Of a stretch of DNA of 64,000 nucleotides, positions 1 through 7,551 are shown one piece after another. This stretch comes from Streptomyces sp. D2-8 (lineage in GTDB: Bacteria > Actinomycetota > Actinomycetes > Streptomycetales > Streptomycetaceae), in NCBI RefSeq assembly GCF_023184515.1, contig NZ_JAAHBP010000020.1, forward strand, positions 1 to 64,000, in the 5' to 3' direction. Position numbers and translations under genes: made by a program. A model generated the notes under the pieces. The model made no database searches. It saw only the letters and a list, made by a program, of their open reading frames with translations, and was not told the origin of the DNA. Within the stretch, counting starts at the first letter, position 1. Every line of letters starts with the position of its first letter.

Positions 1-122
1 CAACACCGAACGCACCGAGGCCCTGGCAGACTTCCTCCACACCTACAACCACCACCGCTGCCACACCGCACTCGGCGGCCACCCACCGATCAGCCGTGTG
101 AACAACGCTTCAGGTCAATACA
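1..122 (+). mobile_element. Right end of an IS481-family insertion sequence
   Basis: The last part of a transposase gene runs in from the left edge. Read from the right, the element would begin TGTATTGACC at position 122, which fits the TGT...ACA ends of this family. It is followed at 123-128 by GCTAGC, matching the NCTAGN target known for Bordetella IS481. The left end and the second target copy lie outside the window, so the boundary is inferred. Confidence 0.6.
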
Positions 123-127
123 GCTAG
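2..127 (+). CDS. IS481-family transposase, C-terminal 41 residues (cut by window edge)
   Basis: The frame reads ALADFLHTYNHHRCHTALGG, then PPISRVNNASGQYS and a TAG stop. This is the typical tail of the integrase-core (DDE) transposases of IS481: the YNHHRxHxALGG block after the last catalytic Glu and the PPISR...GQY ending. The N-terminal helix-turn-helix and the DDE residues lie to the left of the window. The stop codon TAG (125-127) overlaps, on the other strand, the stop of the acyl-CoA dehydrogenase gene (124-126), because both are read from one palindromic CTAG. Whether the full transposase is intact cannot be seen. Confidence 0.85.
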   Translation, partial: NTERTEALADFLHTYNHHRCHTALGGHPPISRVNNASGQYS

Positions 128-1350
128 CGGATCGGTACGCCGGCCAGGGTCCGGGCGATGACCAGGCGCTGGATCTCGCTCGTGCCCTCGAAGATGGTGT
201 AGATGGCCGCGTCCCGGTGCATCCGCTCGACCGGGTACTCCCGGGTGTAGCCGTTGCCGCCGAGTATCTGGATCGCCTGGGCCGTGACCTTCTTGGCGGT
301 CTCGCTCGCGAACAGCTTGGACATCGAGCCCTCGGCCGCGGTGAACGGCTTGCCGTTGACCGCCATCCAGGAGGCACGCCAGACGAGGAGCCGGGCCGCG
401 TCGATGGACGTCCGCATGTCGGCGAGCTGGAACGCCACGCCCTGGTTGTCGACGATCGGCCGCCCGAACTGCTCCCGGGTGGTGGCGTAGTCGAGGGCGA
501 CCTCGTACGCGGCCCGGGCGGTTCCGACGGCCATGGCGCCGACGGCCGGGCGCGAGGCCTCGAACGTGGCCATCGCCGCGTTCTTCACGCGCTCCCCGCC
601 CTGCCTGGCCTTCTCCCGCGCGCGGGCCAGCCGCTCGTCCAGCTTCTCCTTGCCGCCGAGCAGGCAGGAGCCGGGAACGCGCACGTTGTCGAGGATGACC
701 TCGGCGGTGTGCGAGGCGCGGATGCCGTGCTTCTTGAACTTCTGCCCCTGGGCCAGACCCGGCGTCCCCGCCGGGACGATGAAGGACGCGTGCCCCTTGG
801 AGCCGAGTTCGGCGTCGACGACCGCGACGACGACATGGACGTTGGCGATGCCGCCGTTGGTCGCCCAGGTCTTGGTGCCGTTGAGCACCCACTCGTCCTT
901 GGCCTCGTCGTAGACGGCCCTGGTGCGCATGGAGGCCACGTCGGAGCCGGCGTCGGGCTCGGAGGAGCAGAAGGCGGCGACCTTGACGTCGTTGGCGTCC
1001 CCGTACATCTGGGGGATCCAGGTGCCGATCTGCTCCTCGGTGCCGTTGGCGAGGACGCCGACGGCGGCGAGACCGGTGCCGACGATGGACAGGGCGATGC
1101 CCGCGTCGCCCCAGAACAGCTCCTCCATCGCCATGGGGATGCCGAGGCCGGTGGGGTCGAAGTACTGCTGGGCGTAGAAGTCCAGGGAGTAGATGCCGAC
1201 CTTGGCGGCCTCCTGGATGACCGGCCAGGGAGTCTCCTCACGCTCGTCCCATTCGGCGGCCGCGGGGCGGATCACATCGGCCGCGAAGCCGTGCAGCCAG
1301 TCCCGGACCTCCTTCTGTTCGTCGTTGAGCTCCATGGTGAACTCGGCCAT
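124..1350 (-). CDS. Acyl-CoA dehydrogenase
   Basis: A 408-residue FAD flavoprotein that oxidises acyl-CoA thioesters to 2-enoyl-CoA in the cytoplasm (beta-oxidation or branched-chain degradation). The N-terminal helical domain is followed by the middle beta domain with SSEPDAGSD (about 129-137), REQFGRP (about 292-298) and the C-terminal QILGGNGYTREYP block. Glu388 in the IFEGTSEI motif is the expected catalytic base. Length is normal for the family. The gene is divergent from a TetR regulator across 172 bp that hold several inverted repeats, so it is probably that regulator's target. Its stop codon lies in the CTAG where an IS481 element ends, but the protein end (ARTLAGVPIR) looks native. 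The acyl chain preference cannot be read from sequence. Confidence 0.93.
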   Translation of the reverse strand: MAEFTMELNDEQKEVRDWLHGFAADVIRPAAAEWDEREETPWPVIQEAAKVGIYSLDFYAQQYFDPTGLGIPMAMEELFWGDAGIALSIVGTGLAAVGVLANGTEEQIGTWIPQMYGDANDVKVAAFCSSEPDAGSDVASMRTRAVYDEAKDEWVLNGTKTWATNGGIANVHVVVAVVDAELGSKGHASFIVPAGTPGLAQGQKFKKHGIRASHTAEVILDNVRVPGSCLLGGKEKLDERLARAREKARQGGERVKNAAMATFEASRPAVGAMAVGTARAAYEVALDYATTREQFGRPIVDNQGVAFQLADMRTSIDAARLLVWRASWMAVNGKPFTAAEGSMSKLFASETAKKVTAQAIQILGGNGYTREYPVERMHRDAAIYTIFEGTSEIQRLVIARTLAGVPIR

Positions 1351-1378
1351 GTCGTCCCCTCCAGCGGCACACGTGCAT

Positions 1379-1416
1379 GTTACTTGCGGTAACAGCAGTC
1401 TGTTACCGGTGGGTAG
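1379..1416. promoter_or_regulatory. Paired TetR-type operators between acyl-CoA dehydrogenase and tetR
   Basis: GTTAC-N5-GTAAC is a perfect inverted repeat at 1379-1393. A second, weaker copy GTTAC-N5-GGTAG follows at 1402-1416. Their place between divergent genes fits autoregulation by the TetR protein; this is inferred. Confidence 0.55.
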
Positions 1417-1432
1417 TCGAAGTCAACTCCCA

Positions 1433-1459
1433 CCGACCGGTCGGCACCCGATCGGTGCC
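1433..1459. promoter_or_regulatory. Palindromes in the same divergent promoter region
   Basis: CCGACCGGTCGG (1433-1444) is a perfect 12-bp palindrome. It touches GGCACC-N5-GGTGCC (1443-1459). They may be further operator sites or part of the tetR leader, about 65-90 bp before its start. Confidence 0.4.
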
Positions 1460-1522
1460 CTGGGCATGCTTCAGTGTTAGTTTGCGCAGGCGTTATCGAA
1501 ACAGCACGGGTGGGGAGAGACC

Positions 1523-2167
1523 ATGGACACCACGCAGCGGACCGATCAGCAACGGTCCGCCGATCGCCGTCGGCGTGAGCTGCTGGAAGCCGCCGACCGA
1601 GTGGTGCTGCGCGACGGCCCGCAGGCCTCGATGAACGCGATCGCGGCGGAAGCCGGCATCACCAAGCCGATTCTCTACCGGCACTTCGGCGACAAGGGCG
1701 GACTTTACGCGGCCCTTGCCATGCGGCACACGGACGCGCTGCTGGACTCGCTGCGGGCGGCGCTGGACGCGCCGGCGGACCGGCGGGAGCGGGTCGAGGC
1801 GACGCTGGACACCTACCTCGCGGCGATCGAGGCGCGGCCCCAGGTGTACCGGTTCCTGATGCACCCGGCGGAGGGGGGCCAGCCGGGGGATCCGGGGTTC
1901 GATGTCGGCAAGCACAGTGCGCCGTTGCTGCGGCGGATGGGCGAGGAGCTGGCGCAGGTCATCGAGGAGCGGCTGGATCTCGGGCCGGGCGGGCAGCAGC
2001 TGGCGCGCGTGTGGGGGCACGGGATCGTCGGCATGATGCATGCGGCCGGGGACTGGTGGCTGGGGGAACGGCCTTGTTCTCGTGGTGAGTTGGTGCGGAG
2101 TTTGGCCGACCTCTTGTGGGGTCGCCTTGCCGCTGCGGGAGACAAGGTCGGCGGTCCGGGGTTCTGA
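1523..2167 (+). CDS. TetR family transcriptional regulator
   Basis: A 214-residue repressor of the TetR type. The N-terminal helix-turn-helix is clear at about residues 37-64 (NAIAAEAGITKPILYRHFGD, then KGGLYAAL). The rest is an all-helical ligand-binding and dimer domain with no recognised ligand signature. ATG follows a GGGGAGAG site. It is transcribed away from the acyl-CoA dehydrogenase and shares with it a promoter region full of inverted repeats. The inferred job is control of that gene, probably relieved by an acyl-CoA or fatty acid; the ligand is not shown by the sequence. Confidence 0.9.
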   Translation: MDTTQRTDQQRSADRRRRELLEAADRVVLRDGPQASMNAIAAEAGITKPILYRHFGDKGGLYAALAMRHTDALLDSLRAALDAPADRRERVEATLDTYLAAIEARPQVYRFLMHPAEGGQPGDPGFDVGKHSAPLLRRMGEELAQVIEERLDLGPGGQQLARVWGHGIVGMMHAAGDWWLGERPCSRGELVRSLADLLWGRLAAAGDKVGGPGF

Positions 2168-2195
2168 CCGGCGGGTCTCGACTGCGGGCCGGTGG

Positions 2196-2250
2196 GGCTT
2201 GTTCGCGCCCACGCGGCGGAGCCGCATAGCGGATACAGCCCCGCGCCCCC
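2196..2250 (+). repeat. Dispersed Streptomyces intergenic repeat, copy 1
   Basis: Core CACGCGGCGGAGCCGCATA (2210-2228) followed by ACAGCCCCGCGCCCC. The core folds as GCGGC-GGA-GCCGC. Near-identical copies are at 24840-24858 and, inverted, at 60875-60893. It lies between the convergent tetR and def genes. Confidence 0.7.
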
Positions 2251-2263
2251 GAGGGACATACGC

Positions 2264-2803
2264 TCACCGGCGCCATGAAGCCCGGGCCACTTGGCGCATC
2301 AGTCTGCGGTGGCGCCAGCCCTTGAGATGGTCCGCGTAGATGCGGCCCTCCAGGTGGTCGCACTCGTGTTGCAGGCAGCGGGCGAAGAAGCCGGTGCCGT
2401 GGACGGTGATCGGGTCCCCGGTCACCGTGAAGCCCTCCACCACCGCGTGGTCGTGGCGTTCCGTGCCCGCTTCCAGGCCCGGCAGGGACAGGCAGCCCTC
2501 CGGGCCCCGGATCACCACGCCGTCCTTTTCGGTCAGGCGAGGATTGACCACATGGCCCACATGGCGGACGTCCTCGTCGTCCGGGCAGTCGTAGACGAAG
2601 ACCCGCAAGGGCTCGCCGACCTGGTTGGCGGCGAGTCCGACGCCCTGGGCGGCGTACATCGTCGCGAACAAGTCCTCGACGAGCCGGGCCAGTTCGGGGC
2701 CGAAGTCGGTGACCTCCGCACAGGGTGTGTGCAGGAGCGGATCACCGTGCAGGATGAGGGGTCTCACGCGGCCGTGGGCGCCGGGGATGGAGCTGTGTCG
2801 CAT
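2264..2803 (-). CDS. def: Peptide deformylase
   Basis: Removes the formyl group from the N-terminal Met of new proteins; a cytoplasmic metalloenzyme. All three signature motifs are present: GVGLAANQ (about 54-61), EGCLSLPG (102-109, metal ligand Cys104) and QHECDHLEG (about 145-153, ligands His146 and His150, catalytic Glu147). The start at 2803 (MRHSSIPGAHG, 179 residues) is preferred over an in-frame ATG 39 bp upstream because it leaves a normal N-terminus. Streptomyces usually carries several def paralogues, so this need not be the main one. It is divergent from murT-gatD. Confidence 0.92.
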   Translation of the reverse strand: MRHSSIPGAHGRVRPLILHGDPLLHTPCAEVTDFGPELARLVEDLFATMYAAQGVGLAANQVGEPLRVFVYDCPDDEDVRHVGHVVNPRLTEKDGVVIRGPEGCLSLPGLEAGTERHDHAVVEGFTVTGDPITVHGTGFFARCLQHECDHLEGRIYADHLKGWRHRRLMRQVARASWRR

Positions 2804-2961
2804 GGCGGCAAGAGTAAGGTCCTGTCGGTCCGCGTCTCCCACACGAGTTCGCCACAGTGCCGCGGTTCGGGAGTGCGAATGGATCTCGATAGGCTGAGGT
2901 CCACACCACGTGGCCGTCAGGCTTCAAGGCGCGGCGCGTACGCAAGGAGGATCGAGAACTG

Positions 2962-4200
2962 ATGGCAGGCAACTCGGACCCGCTCTCGCCACGGGCCAAG
3001 CTGGCCGTGACCGCGGGCAAGGCGGTCGCGGCGGCATCTCGCGCCGCAGGGCGCGGCAGCGGTTCGGTGATCGGCGGCCGGGTCGCGCTCAAACTCGACC
3101 CCGACCTCCTCGCCCGGCTCGCCCAGCACCTGGACGTGATCCTGGTCTCCGCGACGAACGGCAAGACCACCACCACCCGGCTCATCGCCGAGGCCCTGCG
3201 CGCGGCGGGACCCGTCGTCTCCAACGCGCTGGGCGCCAACATGCCGGCCGGCATCACCTCGGCCCTCGCCGGCAGCTCGGACGCCCGCTACGGCGTCATC
3301 GAGGTCGACGAGAAGTACCTCGCCGGCGTCGCCCGGGACACCGCCCCGAAGTGCATCGCCCTGCTCAACCTCTCGCGCGACCAGCTCGACCGCGCCGCCG
3401 AGACCCGCATGCTCGCCGAGAACTGGCGGGAGGGGCTCGCGGGTTCCAAGGCCGTGGTCGTGGCCAACTGCGACGACCCGCTGGTGGTGTGGGCGGCGTC
3501 GTCCTCCCCCAATGTGATCTGGGTCGCAGCGGGGCAGATGTGGAAGGACGACGCCTGGTCCTGCCCGTCGTGCGGCGGCGTGATGCAGCGCCCGGGCGAC
3601 GACTGGTTCTGCGGCGAGTGCGGCTTCCGCCGTCCGACGCCGAGCTGGGCGCTCTCCGGCGACCATGTGCTCGACCCGCACGGCTCGGCCTGGCCGATCC
3701 ACCTCCAGCTGCCCGGCCGCGCCAACAAGGCCAACGCCGCCTCATCGGCCGCCGTCGCCGCCGTGTTCGGGGTGCCGCCGCAGGTCGCGCTGGAGCGCAT
3801 GTACCAGGTGCAGGCGGTGGCCGGGCGGTACGACATCGTCCAGTTCCAGGGCCGCGACCTGCGCCTCCTGCTCGCGAAGAACCCGGCCGGCTGGCTGGAG
3901 ACGTTCTCCCTGATCGACCCGCCGCCCACGCCGGTCATCCTCTCCGTGAACGCCCGCGGCGCCGACGGCACCGACACCTCCTGGCTGTGGGACGTCGACT
4001 ACACGCGTCTGACCGGCCACCCGATCTGCGTCGTCGGCGACCGGCGACTGGACCTGGCGGTGCGCCTGGAGGTCGCCGACCAGCACTTCCAGGTCTACGA
4101 GAACCTCGACCAGGCCGTGGCGGCGTGCCCGCCCGGCCGGATCGAGGTCATCGCCAACTACACGGCGTTCCAGGACCTGCGCCGCCGCGTCGGCAACTGA
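2962..4200 (+). CDS. murT: Lipid II isoglutaminyl synthase, MurT subunit
   Basis: A Mur-ligase-like protein of 412 residues that, with GatD, amidates the D-Glu of lipid II to D-isoglutamine using glutamine and ATP on the inner face of the membrane. The ATP loop is SATNGKTTTT (about 64-73). A four-Cys zinc ribbon inserted in the middle domain has CPSC and CGEC pairs (about 201/204 and 217/220), a known MurT trait. The C-terminal DUF1727 domain follows. An AAGGAGG site lies 12 bp before the ATG. gatD starts 23 bp after its stop, so the two form an operon. Confidence 0.94.
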   Translation: MAGNSDPLSPRAKLAVTAGKAVAAASRAAGRGSGSVIGGRVALKLDPDLLARLAQHLDVILVSATNGKTTTTRLIAEALRAAGPVVSNALGANMPAGITSALAGSSDARYGVIEVDEKYLAGVARDTAPKCIALLNLSRDQLDRAAETRMLAENWREGLAGSKAVVVANCDDPLVVWAASSSPNVIWVAAGQMWKDDAWSCPSCGGVMQRPGDDWFCGECGFRRPTPSWALSGDHVLDPHGSAWPIHLQLPGRANKANAASSAAVAAVFGVPPQVALERMYQVQAVAGRYDIVQFQGRDLRLLLAKNPAGWLETFSLIDPPPTPVILSVNARGADGTDTSWLWDVDYTRLTGHPICVVGDRRLDLAVRLEVADQHFQVYENLDQAVAACPPGRIEVIANYTAFQDLRRRVGN

Positions 4201-4223
4201 GCACGAGACGTCAGGGGACTTTT

Positions 4224-4952
4224 GTGAGCGACAACCAACTGCGGGTCGTCTGGATCTATCCCGACCTGCTCAGCACCTACGGCGACCAGGGCAACGTCCT
4301 CGTCGTGCAGCGCCGGGCCCAGCAGCGCGGCCTGGACGTGGCCCGGCTGGACGTGCGCAGCGACCAGCCGATCCCGACCTCCGGCGACATCTATCTGATC
4401 GGCGGCGGCGAGGACCGTCCGCAGCGGCTCGCCGCCGAGCGGCTGCGCCGGGACGGCGGACTGCAGCGGGCCGTGGAGAACGGGGCCATCGTGTTCTCCG
4501 TCTGCGCCGGCTACCAGATCCTCGGCCACGAGTTCATCAACGACCTCGGCCAGCGCGAGCCCGGCCTCGGGCTGCTGGACGTGGTGTCGGTGCGCGGCGA
4601 GGGCGCGCGGTGCGTCGGTGACGTGCTGGGCGACGTCGACGCGCGTCTCGGGCTGCCCCCGCTGACCGGCTTCGAGAACCACCAGGGCGTCACCCGGCTC
4701 GGCCCCACCGCCCGCCCGCTCGCCCGGGTCCGCTTCGGCAACGGCAACGGCACGGGCGACGGCACGGAGGGCGCGTACAACGACACCGTCTTCGGCACGT
4801 ACATGCACGGGCCGGTGCTCGCGCGCAACCCGCTGATCGCGGACCTGCTGCTGAAGCTGGCCCTCGACGTCAACGCGCTGCCGCCGACCGACGACCGCTG
4901 GTACGAGGCACTCCGCAACGAGCGCATCGCGGCAGCTCAGCAGCCCGCCTAG
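4224..4952 (+). CDS. gatD: Lipid II isoglutaminyl synthase, glutaminase subunit GatD
   Basis: A 242-residue class I glutamine amidotransferase (CobB/CobQ-like) that supplies ammonia to MurT. Nucleophile Cys94 lies in FSVCAGYQILG and the catalytic His195 in TYMHGPVL. The GTG start at 4224 (MSDNQLRVVWIYPD) was chosen because the reading frame upstream runs through murT in a different frame. Gene order and spacing are the usual murT-gatD arrangement of Gram-positive bacteria, where the amidation allows efficient transpeptidase cross-linking. Confidence 0.94.
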   Translation: MSDNQLRVVWIYPDLLSTYGDQGNVLVVQRRAQQRGLDVARLDVRSDQPIPTSGDIYLIGGGEDRPQRLAAERLRRDGGLQRAVENGAIVFSVCAGYQILGHEFINDLGQREPGLGLLDVVSVRGEGARCVGDVLGDVDARLGLPPLTGFENHQGVTRLGPTARPLARVRFGNGNGTGDGTEGAYNDTVFGTYMHGPVLARNPLIADLLLKLALDVNALPPTDDRWYEALRNERIAAAQQPA

Positions 4953-5155
4953 ACGCTGCTGGGCAGCGTGCGCGAAGCACGCGTCAACCTGCTGGTCAAC
5001 AGCCCGTATGACGCCCCATCCGCACAGGTGAGCGGGTTCGTCCAGCAGGCGGACGCGTGCTTCGGTCCGGCCCCTCGATGCCGCTAGGGTGGCGGGGATT
5101 CCAGCCGGACAACGTGGTCCGGTACCCGGCCCACGTTGAGAAGGTATTTCGGGCT

Positions 5156-6181
5156 ATGCGCATTGGTGTGCTCACGTCCGGCGGCGACTGCCCCGGCCTG
5201 AACGCCGTCATCCGGTCCGTCGTGCACCGCGCCGTCGTCGACCACGGCGACGAGGTCATCGGCTTCCGGGACGGCTGGAAGGGCCTCCTGGAGTGCGACT
5301 ACCTCAAGCTCGACCTCGACGCGGTGGGTGGCATCCTCGCCCGCGGCGGCACGATTCTCGGGTCCTCCCGGGTCCAGCCCTCCCATCTGCGGGACGGTGT
5401 GGAGCGGGCCAGGGGCCATGTCGAGGAGCTCGGCCTCGACGCGATCATCCCCATCGGCGGCGAGGGCACGCTCAAGGCCGCGCGGCTGATGTCGGACAGC
5501 GGTCTGCCCATCGTGGGTGTGCCGAAGACCATCGACAACGACATCGCGGTCACGGACGTCACGTTCGGCTTCGACACGGCCGTGGGGGTGGCGACCGAGG
5601 CCCTGGACCGGCTGAAGACCACCGCCGAGTCCCACCAGCGGGTCCTGGTGGTCGAGGTCATGGGCCGGCACACCGGCTGGATCGCGCTGCACTCCGGTAT
5701 GGCGGCCGGCGCGCACGCCATCGTCGTCCCCGAGCGGCCCTTCGACATAGAGGAGCTGACCAAGCGGGTCGGCGAGCGGTTCGAGGCGGGCAAGCGCTTC
5801 GCGATCGTGGTGGCGGCGGAGGGGGCGAAGCCCCGTGCCGGGACCATGGAGTTCGACGAGGGCGGCAAGGACATCTACGGCCACGAGCGGTTCGCCGGGA
5901 TCGCCCGGCAGCTGTCCGTGGAGCTGGAGGGACGGCTGGGGAAGGAAGCCCGGCCGGTGATCCTCGGGCATGTGCAGCGGGGCGGTACGCCGACCGCCTA
6001 TGACCGGGTGCTGGCCACGCGGTTCGGCTGGCATGCGGTGGAGGCCGTGCACCGGGGTGAGTTCGGGCACATGACCGCGCTGCGGGGGACCGACATCGTG
6101 ATGGTGCCGCTCGCCGAGGCCGTCAAGACGCTGAAGACCGTGCCGGAGGATCGGTACGAGGAGGCGGAGTGCGTTCTCTGA
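5156..6181 (+). CDS. pfkA: 6-phosphofructokinase
   Basis: Phosphorylates fructose 6-phosphate to the 1,6-bisphosphate in glycolysis. 341 residues, one PFK domain. The start is MRIGVLTSGGDCPGLN at 5156. The nucleotide signature reads GGEGT with Gly104, as in ATP enzymes (PPi enzymes have Asp there), but Glu103 replaces the usual Asp. Lys124 in PKTIDNDI replaces the Gly of E. coli PfkA and matches the residue of PPi enzymes. The catalytic TIDNDI and MGRHTGW motifs are intact. ATP use is therefore the likely call. It is monocistronic, with a 203-bp upstream gap and a strong terminator after it. In S. coelicolor this position would hold one of three paralogues. Confidence 0.93.
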   Translation: MRIGVLTSGGDCPGLNAVIRSVVHRAVVDHGDEVIGFRDGWKGLLECDYLKLDLDAVGGILARGGTILGSSRVQPSHLRDGVERARGHVEELGLDAIIPIGGEGTLKAARLMSDSGLPIVGVPKTIDNDIAVTDVTFGFDTAVGVATEALDRLKTTAESHQRVLVVEVMGRHTGWIALHSGMAAGAHAIVVPERPFDIEELTKRVGERFEAGKRFAIVVAAEGAKPRAGTMEFDEGGKDIYGHERFAGIARQLSVELEGRLGKEARPVILGHVQRGGTPTAYDRVLATRFGWHAVEAVHRGEFGHMTALRGTDIVMVPLAEAVKTLKTVPEDRYEEAECVL

Positions 6182-6212
6182 GGTTGCCGTAGTCAGCCGG
6201 GTGCGGATGGTC

Positions 6213-6244
6213 TGTGGCTTGTCGCGCAGTTCCCCGCGCCCCTG
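6213..6244 (+). repeat. Dispersed Streptomyces intergenic repeat, second module
   Basis: GTGGCTTGTCGCGCAGTTCC followed by CCGCGCCCCT is a sequence that recurs after genes in Streptomyces genomes (family knowledge). It directly precedes the pfkA terminator hairpin. Confidence 0.5.
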
Positions 6245-6280
6245 AACCGCCCCCGGTCGCTTGTGCGGCCGGGGGCGGTT
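6245..6280 (+). terminator. Strong terminator after pfkA
   Basis: AACCGCCCCCGG at 6245-6256 pairs perfectly with CCGGGGGCGGTT at 6269-6280. The inner TCGC/GCGG can also pair around a TTGT loop, giving a stem of up to 16 bp. TCTAGTCTT follows. Confidence 0.85.
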
Positions 6281-6335
6281 CTAGTCTTGGGGCGGACAGA
6301 TTGCTGCACACCCCCACGAAACAGGAGCCGGCGGA

Positions 6336-7286
6336 ATGGATCACAGCGGGCACGGCATGACGATGGATCTGCCGCCGTTCACGCTGGGGCGAGGTCTGGA
6401 GTGGTCGGCGGACCCGTTCTTCCTCGTCGCCTGCCTGGCCGGGCTGGCCCTGTACGGGTGGGGTGTCGTGCGGCTCGTCCGGCGCGGGGACAAGTGGCCC
6501 GTGGGGCGGACGGTCGCCTACGTCCTGGGCGTGCTGAGCATCATGCTCATGATGTGCACCCAGCTGAACGACTACGGCATGGTCATGTTCAGCGTGCACA
6601 TGGTGCAGCACATGGTCATCAGCATGGTGTCGCCCATCCTCATCCTGCTCGGGGCGCCGATCACGCTGGCGCTGCGGGCGCTGCCGACCGCGGGGCGGGG
6701 GCGCAAGGGGCCGCGTGAGCTGCTGCTCATGTTCCTGCACAGCCGGTACATGCGGATCATCACGCATCCGGCGTTCACGATCCCGCTGTTCATCGCGAGC
6801 CTCTACGGGCTGTACTTCACGCCGCTCTTCGACACCCTGATGGGCTCCACGGCCGGCCACATCGCCATGATGGTGCACTTCCTCGCCGTCGGCCTGGTGT
6901 TCTTCTGGCCGATCATGGGCGTCGACCCTGGCCCGCACCGCCCCGGCTACCTGATGCGGATGCTGGAGCTGTTCGCGGGCATGCCGTTCCACGCGTTCTT
7001 CGGGATCGCGCTGATGATGGCGTCCGAGCCGATGGTCGAGACGTTCAAGAACCCGCCCGCCTCGCTCGGCATCGAGGCGCTCTCCGACCAGAACGCGGCG
7101 GGGGGCATCGCCTGGGCGTTCAGCGAGATCCCCTCCGTGCTGGTGCTGGTGGCACTGCTGTTCCAGTGGTACGCCTCGGACCAGCGGCAAGCCAGGCGCA
7201 CCGACCGGGCCGCCGACCGCGACGGGGACAAGGAACTGGTGGCGTACAACGCCTATCTGGCCTCGCTGAACACGCAGGGGCGCTGA
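6336..7286 (+). CDS. ctaG: Cytochrome c oxidase assembly protein, CtaG (Caa3) family
   Basis: A 316-residue integral membrane protein with about seven predicted helices (for example VAYVLGVLSIMLMMC and VHMVQHMVISMVSPIL). Several conserved His residues sit in membrane segments, as expected for the Caa3-type CtaG family linked to copper delivery to cytochrome oxidase. The N-terminus is His/Met-rich (MDHSGHGMTMD), which could bind copper. A small membrane protein gene follows 81 bp downstream. The role in oxidase assembly is taken from the family. Confidence 0.88.
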   Translation: MDHSGHGMTMDLPPFTLGRGLEWSADPFFLVACLAGLALYGWGVVRLVRRGDKWPVGRTVAYVLGVLSIMLMMCTQLNDYGMVMFSVHMVQHMVISMVSPILILLGAPITLALRALPTAGRGRKGPRELLLMFLHSRYMRIITHPAFTIPLFIASLYGLYFTPLFDTLMGSTAGHIAMMVHFLAVGLVFFWPIMGVDPGPHRPGYLMRMLELFAGMPFHAFFGIALMMASEPMVETFKNPPASLGIEALSDQNAAGGIAWAFSEIPSVLVLVALLFQWYASDQRQARRTDRAADRDGDKELVAYNAYLASLNTQGR

Positions 7287-7367
7287 AGACCTCTTCCGTA
7301 CGGGCCGTGCGCGCCGGGCGTCCGCCGGGCACCATGGAAGGACCGAACCATGAGGAGGGGTGTTGCG

Positions 7368-7547
7368 ATGCCCGGTTCCACGAACGGTTCCAACTCGACG
7401 AAGACCATGGGAGCGCTCACATTGGGCGGGCTGGTCGTGGTGACGGCCTACACGGTGGCGCTCGGGAGCAACGGCTGGCTGTGGTTCGGCTGGGTCGTCC
7501 TGGGTTTGATCACTCTGGGGATGGTGGTCACGGCGCGCAGCACCTGA
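7368..7547 (+). CDS. Small two-helix membrane protein
   Basis: Fifty-nine residues with two hydrophobic segments (LGGLVVVTAYTVALG and WLWFGWVVLGLITLGMVV) joined by a short SNG turn. The start at 7368 is chosen because AGGAGGGG at 7353-7360 is a proper ribosome site for it; the ATG at 7350 would put that site inside the gene. It follows ctaG on the same strand and faces the lytS-like gene, with only 4 bp between the two stops. Function unknown; conserved small proteins like this are often found next to ctaG in Streptomyces. Confidence 0.75.
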   Translation: MPGSTNGSNSTKTMGALTLGGLVVVTAYTVALGSNGWLWFGWVVLGLITLGMVVTARST

Positions 7548-7551
7548 CGGC

